From: MGIIb-Q1 sp964342465 | GTDB taxonomy: Archaea; Thermoplasmatota; Poseidoniia; Poseidoniales; Thalassarchaeaceae | DNA: 64,000 nucleotides | NCBI GenBank assembly: GCA_964342465.1 | Contig: CAYFFQ010000002.1 | Span: forward strand, 1 to 64,000 | Direction: 5' to 3' | Notes under the pieces: model-generated | Told to the model about the DNA's origin: nothing | The model's input: only the letters and a program-made list of their open reading frames with translations | The model's database searches: none | Program-made: the position numbers and the translations under genes | Part shown: one piece after another, positions 8,695 to 17,202 of the stretch | How the letters are laid out: every line of letters starts with the position of its first letter | Numbering within the stretch: position 1 is the stretch's first letter

Positions 8695-10142
8695 TGATGG
8701 TCGACCCAGTCATTTGGGACATCGGCTACCTCGTGGCAGCCGCCCTCTTCATTCTCGGCATCAAACGGCTCTCCAGCCCACGCACTGCACCATCAGGAAA
8801 CCGGCTCGGTGCATACGGAATGCTCCTCGCAGTGATAATCACTCTAGCAAAACTCTACACTGAAGGAATTGTCGGCTTGGAACTGATTGTCGGCGGCCTT
8901 GCCATCGGCACCATCATCGGCGCGTGGATGGCTATTCGCGTGGAAATGACAGGGATGCCGGAACTTGTGGCATTGTTCAATGGATTTGGTGGGGCGGCCT
9001 CAGCACTCGTCGGCTTGTCAGAGGTTCTTGGCCGCCTACAAATTGGTGATGTCCCAGAGCCCGGTGTTGAACTCTATGCGACTTGGGTAGCAATCGGCCT
9101 TTCAGGGCTCGTCGGTTGGGTCACACTGACTGGAAGTCTGATGGCCATGGGCAAACTGATGGGTGGTTTCTACATACCATTCACCAAGAAAGACTCGCGT
9201 GGTCGACGGAAGTGGGTAAGTTTCCCTACCTGGGGGCCACCTTGGTTGAATGTGGTCAAAGTGCTCCTTCTGCTCACCTCACTCGTTCTGATTGTCCTTA
9301 CAATTCGTGAGCCGACCAACACCCAATACATCCACGGCTTGGTGGCGGCATCCTGTCTGCTCGGAGTCCTGTTCGTAATACCGATTGGCGGAGCCGATAT
9401 GCCAGTCGTTGTCAGCCTGCTCAATTCGCTATCTGGAATCGCAGCCGCCTTCACCGGCTTCGTCATCGGCAACAATGTCCTCATCATCGCCGGTTCGATG
9501 GTGGGCGCAGCGGGCCTTATCCTCACCTTCATCATGTGTAAGGCGATGAATCGTACACTCCCTGCTGTACTGTTCAAGTCGTTCGGTGGCAGTGGCAAAC
9601 AGGAATTGACCAGAACCAAGGTCGGTAGCGACCCCGAAGAGGTGGCGATGGTCTGTGACGGTATCAGCAGTTGTGTCATCATCCCTGGGTATGGGATGGC
9701 GGTCAGTCAGGCTCAGCATTCGGTCAAGGAATTCGCTGACCTCCTCGAAGCAGAGGGTGTGGAAATAAAGTACGGAATCCACCCTGTTGCAGGCAGAATG
9801 CCGGGGCACATGAATGTGCTTCTGGCTGAAGCGAATGTGCCTTATGAGCAACTCATTGAGATGGATGACATCAACTCAGAACTACCAGAGTGTGATGTAG
9901 CACTCGTCATCGGAGCCAACGACACGGTCAATCCTGTTGCTCGCAGTGGTGAAGGACCGCTCGGCGGAATGCCCATCATCGACGCAGACAAGGCTCGCGT
10001 GGTGGTCATCGTCAAGCGAAGTTTGAATGTAGGATATGCCGGAGTTGACAATGACCTCTTCTATGAAGACAAGACCATGATGTTGTTTGGTGACGGAAAG
10101 AAGATGATGAACGAGTTGAATTCCGCCTTGAAGGAACTGTGA
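8691..10142 (+). CDS. pntB: NAD(P) transhydrogenase beta subunit
   Basis: Subunit of 483 residues with about eight or nine membrane helices in the first 280 residues (proton channel) and a C-terminal NADP(H)-binding domain III. Domain III is marked by IIPGYGMAVSQAQH (about residues 332-345), GIHPVAGRMPGHMNVLLAEA, ALVIGANDTVNP and the terminal KRSLNVGYAGVDNDLFY. Every expected motif is present, so the enzyme should be functional, using proton-motive force to make NADPH from NADH. A short hairpin follows the stop codon. Confidence 0.95.
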   Translation: MMMVDPVIWDIGYLVAAALFILGIKRLSSPRTAPSGNRLGAYGMLLAVIITLAKLYTEGIVGLELIVGGLAIGTIIGAWMAIRVEMTGMPELVALFNGFGGAASALVGLSEVLGRLQIGDVPEPGVELYATWVAIGLSGLVGWVTLTGSLMAMGKLMGGFYIPFTKKDSRGRRKWVSFPTWGPPWLNVVKVLLLLTSLVLIVLTIREPTNTQYIHGLVAASCLLGVLFVIPIGGADMPVVVSLLNSLSGIAAAFTGFVIGNNVLIIAGSMVGAAGLILTFIMCKAMNRTLPAVLFKSFGGSGKQELTRTKVGSDPEEVAMVCDGISSCVIIPGYGMAVSQAQHSVKEFADLLEAEGVEIKYGIHPVAGRMPGHMNVLLAEANVPYEQLIEMDDINSELPECDVALVIGANDTVNPVARSGEGPLGGMPIIDADKARVVVIVKRSLNVGYAGVDNDLFYEDKTMMLFGDGKKMMNELNSALKEL

Positions 10143-10167
10143 ACTGTTCACCTTCGATGACCTTATG

Positions 10168-10186
10168 CGCCCCCTCGGAGGGGGCG
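10168..10186 (+). terminator. GC-rich hairpin after pntB
   Basis: CGCCCCCT-CGG-AGGGGGCG forms a perfect 8-bp stem with a 3-nt loop, 25 nt after the pntB stop codon. No T tract follows, so it may stabilise the mRNA end rather than terminate transcription. Confidence 0.5.
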
Positions 10187-10243
10187 GCCAACAAGCAACG
10201 GTTATGAAGCGCCCACAATTCGACAGCCTTGACAGGTGTCGCC

Positions 10244-11251
10244 ATGCGTCTATTGACTGCCCGTTCTGTTATCGTGGTTTCATTGGTTTTGCTCCTCGCG
10301 TCAGGGGTGCTCGCATCATCCGGCGGCCCACCTGCTGATAACTCCGCAGGCGACTCAACCGTCACTTCAGGGTGTAACTGTCACGGCGTCGGCGCACCGA
10401 CCAACGGTGTTGCAGCAAAGAACGTCATAGTCTCAATTTCCAACGTGCCCTACGCCTATGCGGCGGGTGGGGTCTATGAAATGACCATCACACTGGAACA
10501 TTCAACCAACACCGCCGGCGGCTTCATGCTCTCATCCGGCGGTGTCGGTACATTCTCTTGGCAGGATGGAGCCAACATCAGACCAGCGGATGGTAGTGCC
10601 GACCCGAAAAGTGCTACTTCAACATCAGATGACATCTCCCAGTCAAAGACGACTGACCCAGCCACTTGGACCTTCACTTGGACAGCACCGGCTGACGATT
10701 CAGGAGATGTTGCATTTTTCTTGGCTGGTAATTCGGTTGATGGCCACGGTGCAAATGATGAATCAGATGCTTGGAATCTCCTCTCTTTCGTCATCAATTC
10801 ACCCTCCTCAGCATCAGCACAACCCGATACTTCGAGCAGGGTGCTCTCTGTGGGTGACTATGACAGCCTCTTCGTCAGCGAACCCGACCCAGCTGCTATT
10901 GAGCATGAGAAACAGTTGGTGTTGGCTCAAGCGGTATTCGACAACGGTAATCTTCTCTATTGGTCCACTCTGACCATTCTTATCATCGGGGCGGTATTTC
11001 AGCGAGAAATTCTTGAGCGCCAATCAGCGGGTGGACCTGAACATCTCGCCGCAGAACTGGCTTATCCCCAAGGTCTCAAGCGGGGTGTGCTGGCAGTAGT
11101 CCTCCTTGTAGTCGGACTGAAACTTCTAACTGGTGGTTCTGCTACTTACCTTTGGGCTCCCGCCCTATTCGCCTCACTTTGGGCCGCCTATGGGGTCTAT
11201 CGAACGGTCCTCTCTGCCAAGGCGGCACCGACTGTCAAGGATATTATGTGA
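10244..11251 (+). CDS. Secreted membrane-anchored protein with a CxCHG motif
   Basis: About 335 residues with an N-terminal signal peptide (hydrophobic core near residues 9-25, likely cut after ASG or LAS). A GCNCHG motif follows at about residues 45-50. The following beta-rich region (VYEMTITLEHSTNTAGGFMLSS, then TFTWTAPADDSG) resembles the Choice-of-anchor V/Reeler-like extracellular domain, which in other organisms begins with a CxxCH site. Here only one residue separates the cysteines, so haem attachment is doubtful. The C-terminal third has about three hydrophobic segments (about 245-260, 285-303 and 308-325). ATG 10244 is chosen over an upstream TTG at 10229. It ends 10 nt before tatC. 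Confidence 0.7.
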   Translation: MRLLTARSVIVVSLVLLLASGVLASSGGPPADNSAGDSTVTSGCNCHGVGAPTNGVAAKNVIVSISNVPYAYAAGGVYEMTITLEHSTNTAGGFMLSSGGVGTFSWQDGANIRPADGSADPKSATSTSDDISQSKTTDPATWTFTWTAPADDSGDVAFFLAGNSVDGHGANDESDAWNLLSFVINSPSSASAQPDTSSRVLSVGDYDSLFVSEPDPAAIEHEKQLVLAQAVFDNGNLLYWSTLTILIIGAVFQREILERQSAGGPEHLAAELAYPQGLKRGVLAVVLLVVGLKLLTGGSATYLWAPALFASLWAAYGVYRTVLSAKAAPTVKDIM

Positions 11252-11261
11252 GGCGAAATGG

Positions 11262-12566
11262 ATGAGTGGGGTCTCCCACCGTGACAGCAACCTACCGTTA
11301 TATGCACACCTGATGGAAGCATCTAGTCGAATCCAGAGGGTTATCTTCGCAGTTGTCCTCTCAGCCATCTTCTGGGCTTTTCTCGTCGACGACTTGTTGC
11401 GATTGTGGCTGGAAACCATACCGCTGGCTGAGGGTGCTGGCACTCTCTCAATCTACAGCCCTTACTCATGGTTGGATGCGAGGTGGACGGCAGTGGCTCT
11501 GCTCTCCTTGTGGACGACCTTACCACTAATCGTTCGTGAGGTTTGGCGTTTCTCCCACCCCGGTCTGCTACCAAAAGAGCGGCGTTGGCTCAGCACGATG
11601 TCGGGCTCAGGCATGGTCTTCGGCACCCTCTTGCTGCTCTTCGGTTGGACTTGGTTGTTCCCACGGATGGTCGAAATAGCACACAATGTGGGGGTACCCG
11701 AGGGGGTAGGCGCTCACTATGATGTCATCTCTCTCTTTGAGATGGCACTCGCACTCTCCGCTTATCTCCTCATCCTCTATCTTGCTACATCTGGCCTTGT
11801 GATGGCCAGAGTTCTCGGTTTGTTGGGGGATGACCCCTTCGACTCGTTTCGTATCAGGTTGCATTTCGTCACTGTTGTGTTTCTCTATCTGATGACGCCC
11901 CCCCCGCTTGCGGGACTGTATTTCTTGGTTGCGCTGACGGTGGTGGCGCTCTCCGAGATTCTGTCCGGCCTCGCGCCTCTCACCGCCGCATCGAGAGGGC
12001 GGCCAGCATCCACGCTCTTTGACAGCGAGGGAGGGGATAGGAAGGTGATGTTCGTCGATTGTCGTTGTGAGGATGCCTGTCCAATCCTTTCCGATGGGAT
12101 GCTGTCCGAAAAAATCGGTTGGATGACGGTCGATTCCCTCTGTCTTGACGAATCCGAAGCGGACCAGTTGATGGAGAGAGTGATGACGGAGAGGCTGACA
12201 GACATCGTCATCTCCGGTTGTGATGGCTCTCCGATTCCAGGACGATTGAAAGACTCCTTGGGGGAATTGGGGTGCTCTTTCAGCGGACTGAACATGAACA
12301 GTGAGAGGTTGTGCGCTGATTCCGCCGACATAGAGGTCTCTGAATTCGCCCATCGCCTCTCACTCGCTCGCGCCGCCCAGCCGTGGAGTGACCTCTCTAT
12401 GGGACGCGCTCAACTGCCCCTACTGAGAGAGACTGGATTGTCGGTAAAATATGTGTCATCAGCGTCCGGCAGACTGCCGTGGGGTTTGCGATTGAAGGGA
12501 AATGAGGTTTGGCTTCACTCTCGACCCACTAACGAAGGTGAGTTCCCCGTCACGATGGTCGATTGA
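11262..12566 (+). CDS. tatC: TatC translocase with cysteine-rich C-terminal extension
   Basis: Residues 1-240 are a TatC-type twin-arginine translocase core. The HLMEASSRIQRVIF N-terminal helix replaces the usual HLxELRxR, YSPYSW precedes the second helix, and about six membrane segments follow, with MTPPPLAGLYF near the last. Residues 262-322 form a soluble cytoplasmic extension, MFVDCRCEDACPILSD, then TVDSLCLDESEADQLM, then LTDIVISGCDG. Its order resembles the N-terminal domain of heterodisulfide reductase HdrA (CxCG, then MCS, then VVVAACSP). Cysteines lie at residues 267, 269, 273, 294, 320, 338 and 351. TatC is normally about 250 residues; this protein has 434. Start ATG 11262 is set by the family N-terminus; the open frame reaches further upstream. 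Confidence 0.8.
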   Translation: MSGVSHRDSNLPLYAHLMEASSRIQRVIFAVVLSAIFWAFLVDDLLRLWLETIPLAEGAGTLSIYSPYSWLDARWTAVALLSLWTTLPLIVREVWRFSHPGLLPKERRWLSTMSGSGMVFGTLLLLFGWTWLFPRMVEIAHNVGVPEGVGAHYDVISLFEMALALSAYLLILYLATSGLVMARVLGLLGDDPFDSFRIRLHFVTVVFLYLMTPPPLAGLYFLVALTVVALSEILSGLAPLTAASRGRPASTLFDSEGGDRKVMFVDCRCEDACPILSDGMLSEKIGWMTVDSLCLDESEADQLMERVMTERLTDIVISGCDGSPIPGRLKDSLGELGCSFSGLNMNSERLCADSADIEVSEFAHRLSLARAAQPWSDLSMGRAQLPLLRETGLSVKYVSSASGRLPWGLRLKGNEVWLHSRPTNEGEFPVTMVD

Positions 12567-12781
12567 GCAGAGGAGGTGTGAATCATCGAATATCAACCGC
12601 ATAATCGGGTGAGGCAGACATCAAGATGGACGACTTCAAACTGGGGATGATCGCCGAGGGCATTTGAATTAATTTTCTCGGCTTCCACCTCTTAAAGATG
12701 GTCGGCAGGGAATGAACAGATGATTACTCAGTCGTTCATCCATCCACATGATTGAAAACAGACGCTGAAGAGGGTTGTTCC
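12567..12781. other. Intergenic region before the M6 protease
   Basis: A 215-nt gap without a supported gene. An AT-rich stretch (TTGAATTAATTTTC, about 12664-12677) is the most promoter-like part, upstream of the protease start. No repeat or hairpin of note. Confidence 0.35.
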
Positions 12782-15226
12782 ATGAAGCCGGCCATCGCCA
12801 TCCCGCTTGCCGCCCTCATTCTGACGGCGGGATGGTATGTCAGCGAAGACCCGACGAGAGTTGGGCCTTTTTTCGATTTTCTCAATGAATACACCAATCA
12901 GATTGAAAACACAGCACCTATGGTGCCACTGCAAGAAAATGAGAACTGGCTCGTCGTGGTCGTTGATTTCCTCGATGCCCCTGAGACAGGTTTCAGAAAC
13001 CCGCAGAAGGCGTTAACCCTGCTGGAAGGCACGGACGGAGCCGACGATTACATTTACCAAATGAGTGGTGGCACCTCAACACTCGATGTGACCGTTCTCT
13101 CAGAAGTATATCATGCACAGCAGCAGAGTGGTTATTGGGGTGCAGATGATGGCGATGTGAGAGATGTCGGAGAGGAAGGTTCGGATGGGCCTGCTGGTCT
13201 AGCGGCATCGGTTATCAAGAACTCATTGACTGGCATTGACCTCGCTCCTTTCGACCTCAATGATGATGGATGGGTGGACCGATTCCTCATTATTCACACC
13301 GCACCCGTGCAGGAAGATTCCGGTGGCTCCTCGGCGATATGGTCGCATTATGGGCCATTGACTGAGGTGGTGGAAGTAGGTGAGTACAAGTTCGACCACT
13401 ATACCATCGCCGGTTTCGATTCGGGTTTCGGGACGACTATCCATGAAATGCTGCACCAGATGGGCGCCATCGACCTCTACGATGTACACGGTCAAGGTAC
13501 GGGCGAAGATTGGAATGGGCTTGGCGATTGGGATGTCATGGCGAGTGGTAATTGGAATGGTGCCAACGGGCTCACTCCGGCGCTGCCCTCCCTCGCTACC
13601 ATGGACCTCATCGGCTTGAACAGGGCCACTGAAGTTTCCATGAACCTGCCTGGTGGCGAATCACAGGAGTATCGGCTATCACCTCTTTCAGATGGAGGAA
13701 ATGGGTTGTTCCTCCAAATATCACCGAGCGAGCGAGTATGGATGTCCTATCGCGCCGATACCGGTTTCGATAGAGAGTTGCCGGGTGCAGGCCTGCTGGT
13801 GACAATTCAGGACGATGCGGTGGGTGACAAGGAACAGAACCTCGTCAACACCGACCCAGACAACCCGTGGCTCTATGTGTTGGAGGCAGATGGTGACTCA
13901 GGCCTCCTCTCAGGCAATGATGAGGGTGACGAAGGTGATGTGTTCACCCCCGGCGATAAGTTTGGCGCAGAGGGTAGAATAATTGTTGACCACTATGGTA
14001 GGGTGGTGCCGTGGTCGGTAGAGGTTCTCACCACCACCGATGATGAGATGGTGATACAGGTCTTGAGTGAAGGAAAACCGCAAGTCGAGATACTCCCTCC
14101 CCATCATCCGATTCAATTACTGCCTCATGAGAATATGGTTGTCACTGTAAATTCCTCTATAGAGTGCGACCTTGTCGCCAATCTAACATCGTCTGACGGC
14201 CGCTCAGTGACCCTTGATGTCAGCCCCACTCTCACCGCCGGTATATTGGTTGAGAGGACCCTGTCATGGGATTCCAACGGCATTCCAACCACCTCTGGTA
14301 GACTTACCGGAGATTTTTCATGCGGTTCGTCGCCTCCAGTTGAGGTGAACATAGAATTCAACACCATCGGGATGCGGCTGAAGACCGAGCAGTTCGATGG
14401 AGATGTTGGATACAAAGGTACCAGTTATTCTGAAGTCCCTCTCCAGTTCGATGGTGCCGGTTCGCAAATGTGGGAAGTTAGGATAGAAGGTGCGTTATCG
14501 CGGATAGCGTCTACCGATGCGACCCAATCTCTTGGTGACGGCTCCATCGTCAACCTCACGATAGAGCCGAACGGACTACTCGTACCGGGTATGGTGGCCA
14601 AGGGGGAAGTCGTCCTCAGAGACCCTCAGGGGCTTGAGCAGTCTCTCGCAGTCACATTGACTGCGGAGCAGTTCGAACAAGGAGGGGAATTGGTCAGGTT
14701 TTTCTCAGATGCGGGGAATCTCATCATGGTCATGGCCGGACTTTTCGCATTTTCAGTTCTGTTGAGTATGACCTCCACAGGTAAGAGCGCGGCGCAGCGA
14801 ATCAGGGATAAAGGCCGAAAAAGAGCTACGCGAAAGGCGGCTTCTCGAGGGGGTAGAAGAGGTATCCAACCCTCTGATACACTTCAGTCACCATTCAATT
14901 CCGAGGAGCCCCGTCGCCCAGAATCCACTCCTGTCTCGCACGATGTCAGTCAGAATACAGTATATCATCGGATGGCGGAAGAGCGATTCGCTGAGGCGGA
15001 GAGGTTGGCGAGAAAACTCGGAATCACCGACACCACCGCCCCTCGGACAGCGGCGAGGCGTTACCCCGAGGGGACACCAGCAAGTCTGCCTGATGCAGAA
15101 ACAGCTATCACAGGCCCGAGTCGACCTACCACCCAAACTAAACCACCCTCTGGCAAGACCGCCCCTTCGCAAGCGAAAGTTAGTCACAATGTGGATGACC
15201 TCTACGGGTTCGATGACATCCTGTAG
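12782..15226 (+). CDS. Membrane-anchored M6-family metalloprotease
   Basis: Secreted zinc protease of 814 residues from the immune-inhibitor-A (M6) family, probably degrading extracellular protein. It has a signal peptide (MKPAIAIPLAALILTAGWYV). The early catalytic-domain segments are WLVVVVDFLD and a DLNDDGWVDRFLIIHTA block. The zinc motif is HEMLHQMG (about residue 220) with GAIDLYD after it, then DWDVMASGNWNG with the family's conserved MASG turn. Beta-sandwich domains follow, then a membrane helix at about residues 645-663 and a basic, proline-rich cytoplasmic tail of about 150 residues. ATG 12782 starts the signal peptide. Export by Sec is more likely than Tat, as no twin arginine is seen. 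Confidence 0.88.
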   Translation: MKPAIAIPLAALILTAGWYVSEDPTRVGPFFDFLNEYTNQIENTAPMVPLQENENWLVVVVDFLDAPETGFRNPQKALTLLEGTDGADDYIYQMSGGTSTLDVTVLSEVYHAQQQSGYWGADDGDVRDVGEEGSDGPAGLAASVIKNSLTGIDLAPFDLNDDGWVDRFLIIHTAPVQEDSGGSSAIWSHYGPLTEVVEVGEYKFDHYTIAGFDSGFGTTIHEMLHQMGAIDLYDVHGQGTGEDWNGLGDWDVMASGNWNGANGLTPALPSLATMDLIGLNRATEVSMNLPGGESQEYRLSPLSDGGNGLFLQISPSERVWMSYRADTGFDRELPGAGLLVTIQDDAVGDKEQNLVNTDPDNPWLYVLEADGDSGLLSGNDEGDEGDVFTPGDKFGAEGRIIVDHYGRVVPWSVEVLTTTDDEMVIQVLSEGKPQVEILPPHHPIQLLPHENMVVTVNSSIECDLVANLTSSDGRSVTLDVSPTLTAGILVERTLSWDSNGIPTTSGRLTGDFSCGSSPPVEVNIEFNTIGMRLKTEQFDGDVGYKGTSYSEVPLQFDGAGSQMWEVRIEGALSRIASTDATQSLGDGSIVNLTIEPNGLLVPGMVAKGEVVLRDPQGLEQSLAVTLTAEQFEQGGELVRFFSDAGNLIMVMAGLFAFSVLLSMTSTGKSAAQRIRDKGRKRATRKAASRGGRRGIQPSDTLQSPFNSEEPRRPESTPVSHDVSQNTVYHRMAEERFAEAERLARKLGITDTTAPRTAARRYPEGTPASLPDAETAITGPSRPTTQTKPPSGKTAPSQAKVSHNVDDLYGFDDIL

Positions 15227-15301
15227 TCCGACCCCTATGGCCCACGCCTTCACTTCATCTCGATATGCGGCGCTATCCCCGATTCAAGGGTAGGACATCA
15301 G

Positions 15302-16009
15302 TCAGTGATGTGTGACCGCAGTAAGTAAATCTTCACTTTGGTTCGCCACATTGTTGACCTGCTGAGAAACTTCATGGTGGTCGATTTCGAGCGAAACCGC
15401 ATCCACACGCTCTCTGTCAACACATTGAATGGCGATTTCTGCGGATAGAGAGGTGTCCAACCACATCTGCCAATCCTCACGACCGAGCAACGCCGGCATG
15501 CGATGGTGAACCGACGAAAATTGTGGGCTGGCTGGAGATGTGATTATCGTGAAGGATTCTATGAGGTCTCCCTCACCACCCGACCATGAAGTCCATAGAC
15601 CGGCCAGCGCTAGTGGTTCCCCGTCCCTGTGATAGTGATAAAATGGAATCCTTTCTCCACCATCCTTCACCCATTCAAACCAGCCGTTGGCAGGGATGAT
15701 GCAACGTCTGCGGCTGGTCAGTGGGGCGAACATCCGCTTCTCCAGAATGCTCTCGACTCGGGCGTTGATGGGCCGAAATCTCGGCTTGTGACCACCCCAG
15801 GATGGATGCAGCCCCCATTTCATAAGTCGAATGTGGCGAGGCGCTTCTCCAATCACGCCGACGGGTGGGGCTGCGAGAATTACTGGGTTCCACGTAGATG
15901 GTGCGATATTGAATCGCGGTTGCGGGGCGATGGATTCGGGTAGGGGTTCACTGTCAAAGTGAATCGCCAGCATCTGCTGGTCTGCATGCAAGGCGAACCG
16001 TCCACACAT
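15302..16009 (-). CDS. SOS-response-associated peptidase (SRAP/HMCES type)
   Basis: SRAP-domain protein of 235 residues. The family forms a DNA-protein crosslink with abasic sites in single-stranded DNA and shields them. The start must be ATG 16009 because the mature N-terminus must be the catalytic cysteine (MCGRF). Other conserved parts are PRFNIAPST, RHIRLMKWGLHPSW, NARVESI, IIPANGWFEW (active-site Glu) and the catalytic histidine in SSVHHRMPALL. All key residues are present. It is divergent from the RecA-fold gene at 16282, with a 59-bp dyad-containing repeat between them. Confidence 0.92.
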   Translation of the reverse strand: MCGRFALHADQQMLAIHFDSEPLPESIAPQPRFNIAPSTWNPVILAAPPVGVIGEAPRHIRLMKWGLHPSWGGHKPRFRPINARVESILEKRMFAPLTSRRRCIIPANGWFEWVKDGGERIPFYHYHRDGEPLALAGLWTSWSGGEGDLIESFTIITSPASPQFSSVHHRMPALLGREDWQMWLDTSLSAEIAIQCVDRERVDAVSLEIDHHEVSQQVNNVANQSEDLLTAVTHH

Positions 16010-16051
16010 CGTTTCAGGGATGGCCAACCTTCGGTTTGGTCTTTGCGCACA

Positions 16052-16193
16052 CTCACGCCCTCACATTCAGTGTGCGGCCGGGAGAGATGTACATCGAGAA
16101 AGGCATCACCCGCACACCCTCACATACAGTGTGCGGTCGGGAGAGATGTACATCGAGAGAGACATCACCCGCACACCCTCACATACAGTGTGC
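16052..16193. repeat. 59-bp tandem repeat carrying a GTGTGC dyad
   Basis: Two full units (about 16052-16110 and 16111-16169) and a partial third (16170-16193). Units two and three each contain GCACAC-N11-GTGTGC, an inverted repeat with 6-bp arms; unit one has a related, weaker version. The array fills the divergent region between the SRAP gene and the RecA-fold gene. Regularly spaced dyads suggest an operator array, though a neutral minisatellite is also possible. Confidence 0.85.
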
Positions 16194-16281
16194 TTTCACT
16201 TTGAATGTGAGTTTAGACCTCCCCCTCTGCGGCAGCAATTGACTTTGCTGACCTTTTGTGGCTACGAGTCGGTGAAATCAG

Positions 16282-17202
16282 ATGAAATCGTTGGACTGGG
16301 ATGATAGCGGTGATGGCGAAGTGGTGCCGACTCCGTGTGAGACCACTGCTTGCGCTGGACATGTGGATGGAGGATGCGGCTGTGGGCGATTCCAGCGAGA
16401 AACGGAGGACACATCAGGGAAGATAGGGTGGTCTGACAGACGCCTCGACGAATCTATGCCACCCCTCCGCCTCGGCACAATCAATTTGCTGCTCAATCAG
16501 GGGGAGCGGATGCGCGACTTGATGATGCGGGTCGCCGTAGTTGAATTGGCGAGCGGATTCCAAGTGCATTGGGTCGATGGAGCGGGTCGCATAGACCCTG
16601 GCAAAATGATGCCGCATCTCAGGAGAGTTGGCTGTGAACCTCGATGCGGGTTGTCCAGATTGAAGGTCAGCCGAGCCCACACTGCCTATCAGTTGGCGGG
16701 ACAGATAGAGAGATTGGTGGGGGCGGGTAGCGGGTTGCACGAACAGAATCGGTTATTCGTCATTGACAACCTGTCGGCGATGTTCTCGGACCCCCAACTC
16801 CTCACTTCAGAGAGTGTTTCTCTTCTCAATCGCGCCATGGCCAACTTGCGTACCTTAGCAGAGAGGGGGGTATGCATTCTCATCTCATCGTCACGGCCGA
16901 GGCAATCCACCACCCATTCGATTCTAGAACGGAGCATGACCAGCCGTAGTGATGTGGTGATCCACGCAAGAATGCAGCACGGCCGAGGTGAAGCGGTTGT
17001 GCAAATGGTATGTCAGGGCGAGCATCGCAGCGTGGTGACTTGGCTTCCGCCCCCTGCATCTCAATCACTTCTTTCTGATTTCAAACCGAATGAATCGAGA
17101 GTCAGCACCAGACTTCTCTCGCCCCTTCGGGATATTCCCTCCTCATCCCAACCGAATGGCGAGAGAATAGCCCAGACCGCCCGCCGCGCCAGCGGCTCAT
17201 AG
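16282..17202 (+). CDS. RecA/RadA-fold protein without a P-loop
   Basis: Protein of 306 residues whose middle follows the RadA/KaiC core: LRLGTINLLLNQGERMRDLMM where GxxGxGKT would be, ELASGFQVHWVDGAGRIDPGKM (like the vDTEGxFdPer strand), and LFVIDNLSAMF as Walker B. An LRTLAERGVCILISSS strand follows. The Walker A lysine and threonine are absent, so ATP hydrolysis is unlikely. The N-terminal 55 residues are cysteine-rich (CETTACAGHVDGGCGCG) and could bind a metal. The last 47 codons overlap the 3' end of polB on the other strand. It may be a regulatory RadA/RadB paralogue working with the polymerase (inference). Confidence 0.6.
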   Translation: MKSLDWDDSGDGEVVPTPCETTACAGHVDGGCGCGRFQRETEDTSGKIGWSDRRLDESMPPLRLGTINLLLNQGERMRDLMMRVAVVELASGFQVHWVDGAGRIDPGKMMPHLRRVGCEPRCGLSRLKVSRAHTAYQLAGQIERLVGAGSGLHEQNRLFVIDNLSAMFSDPQLLTSESVSLLNRAMANLRTLAERGVCILISSSRPRQSTTHSILERSMTSRSDVVIHARMQHGRGEAVVQMVCQGEHRSVVTWLPPPASQSLLSDFKPNESRVSTRLLSPLRDIPSSSQPNGERIAQTARRASGS

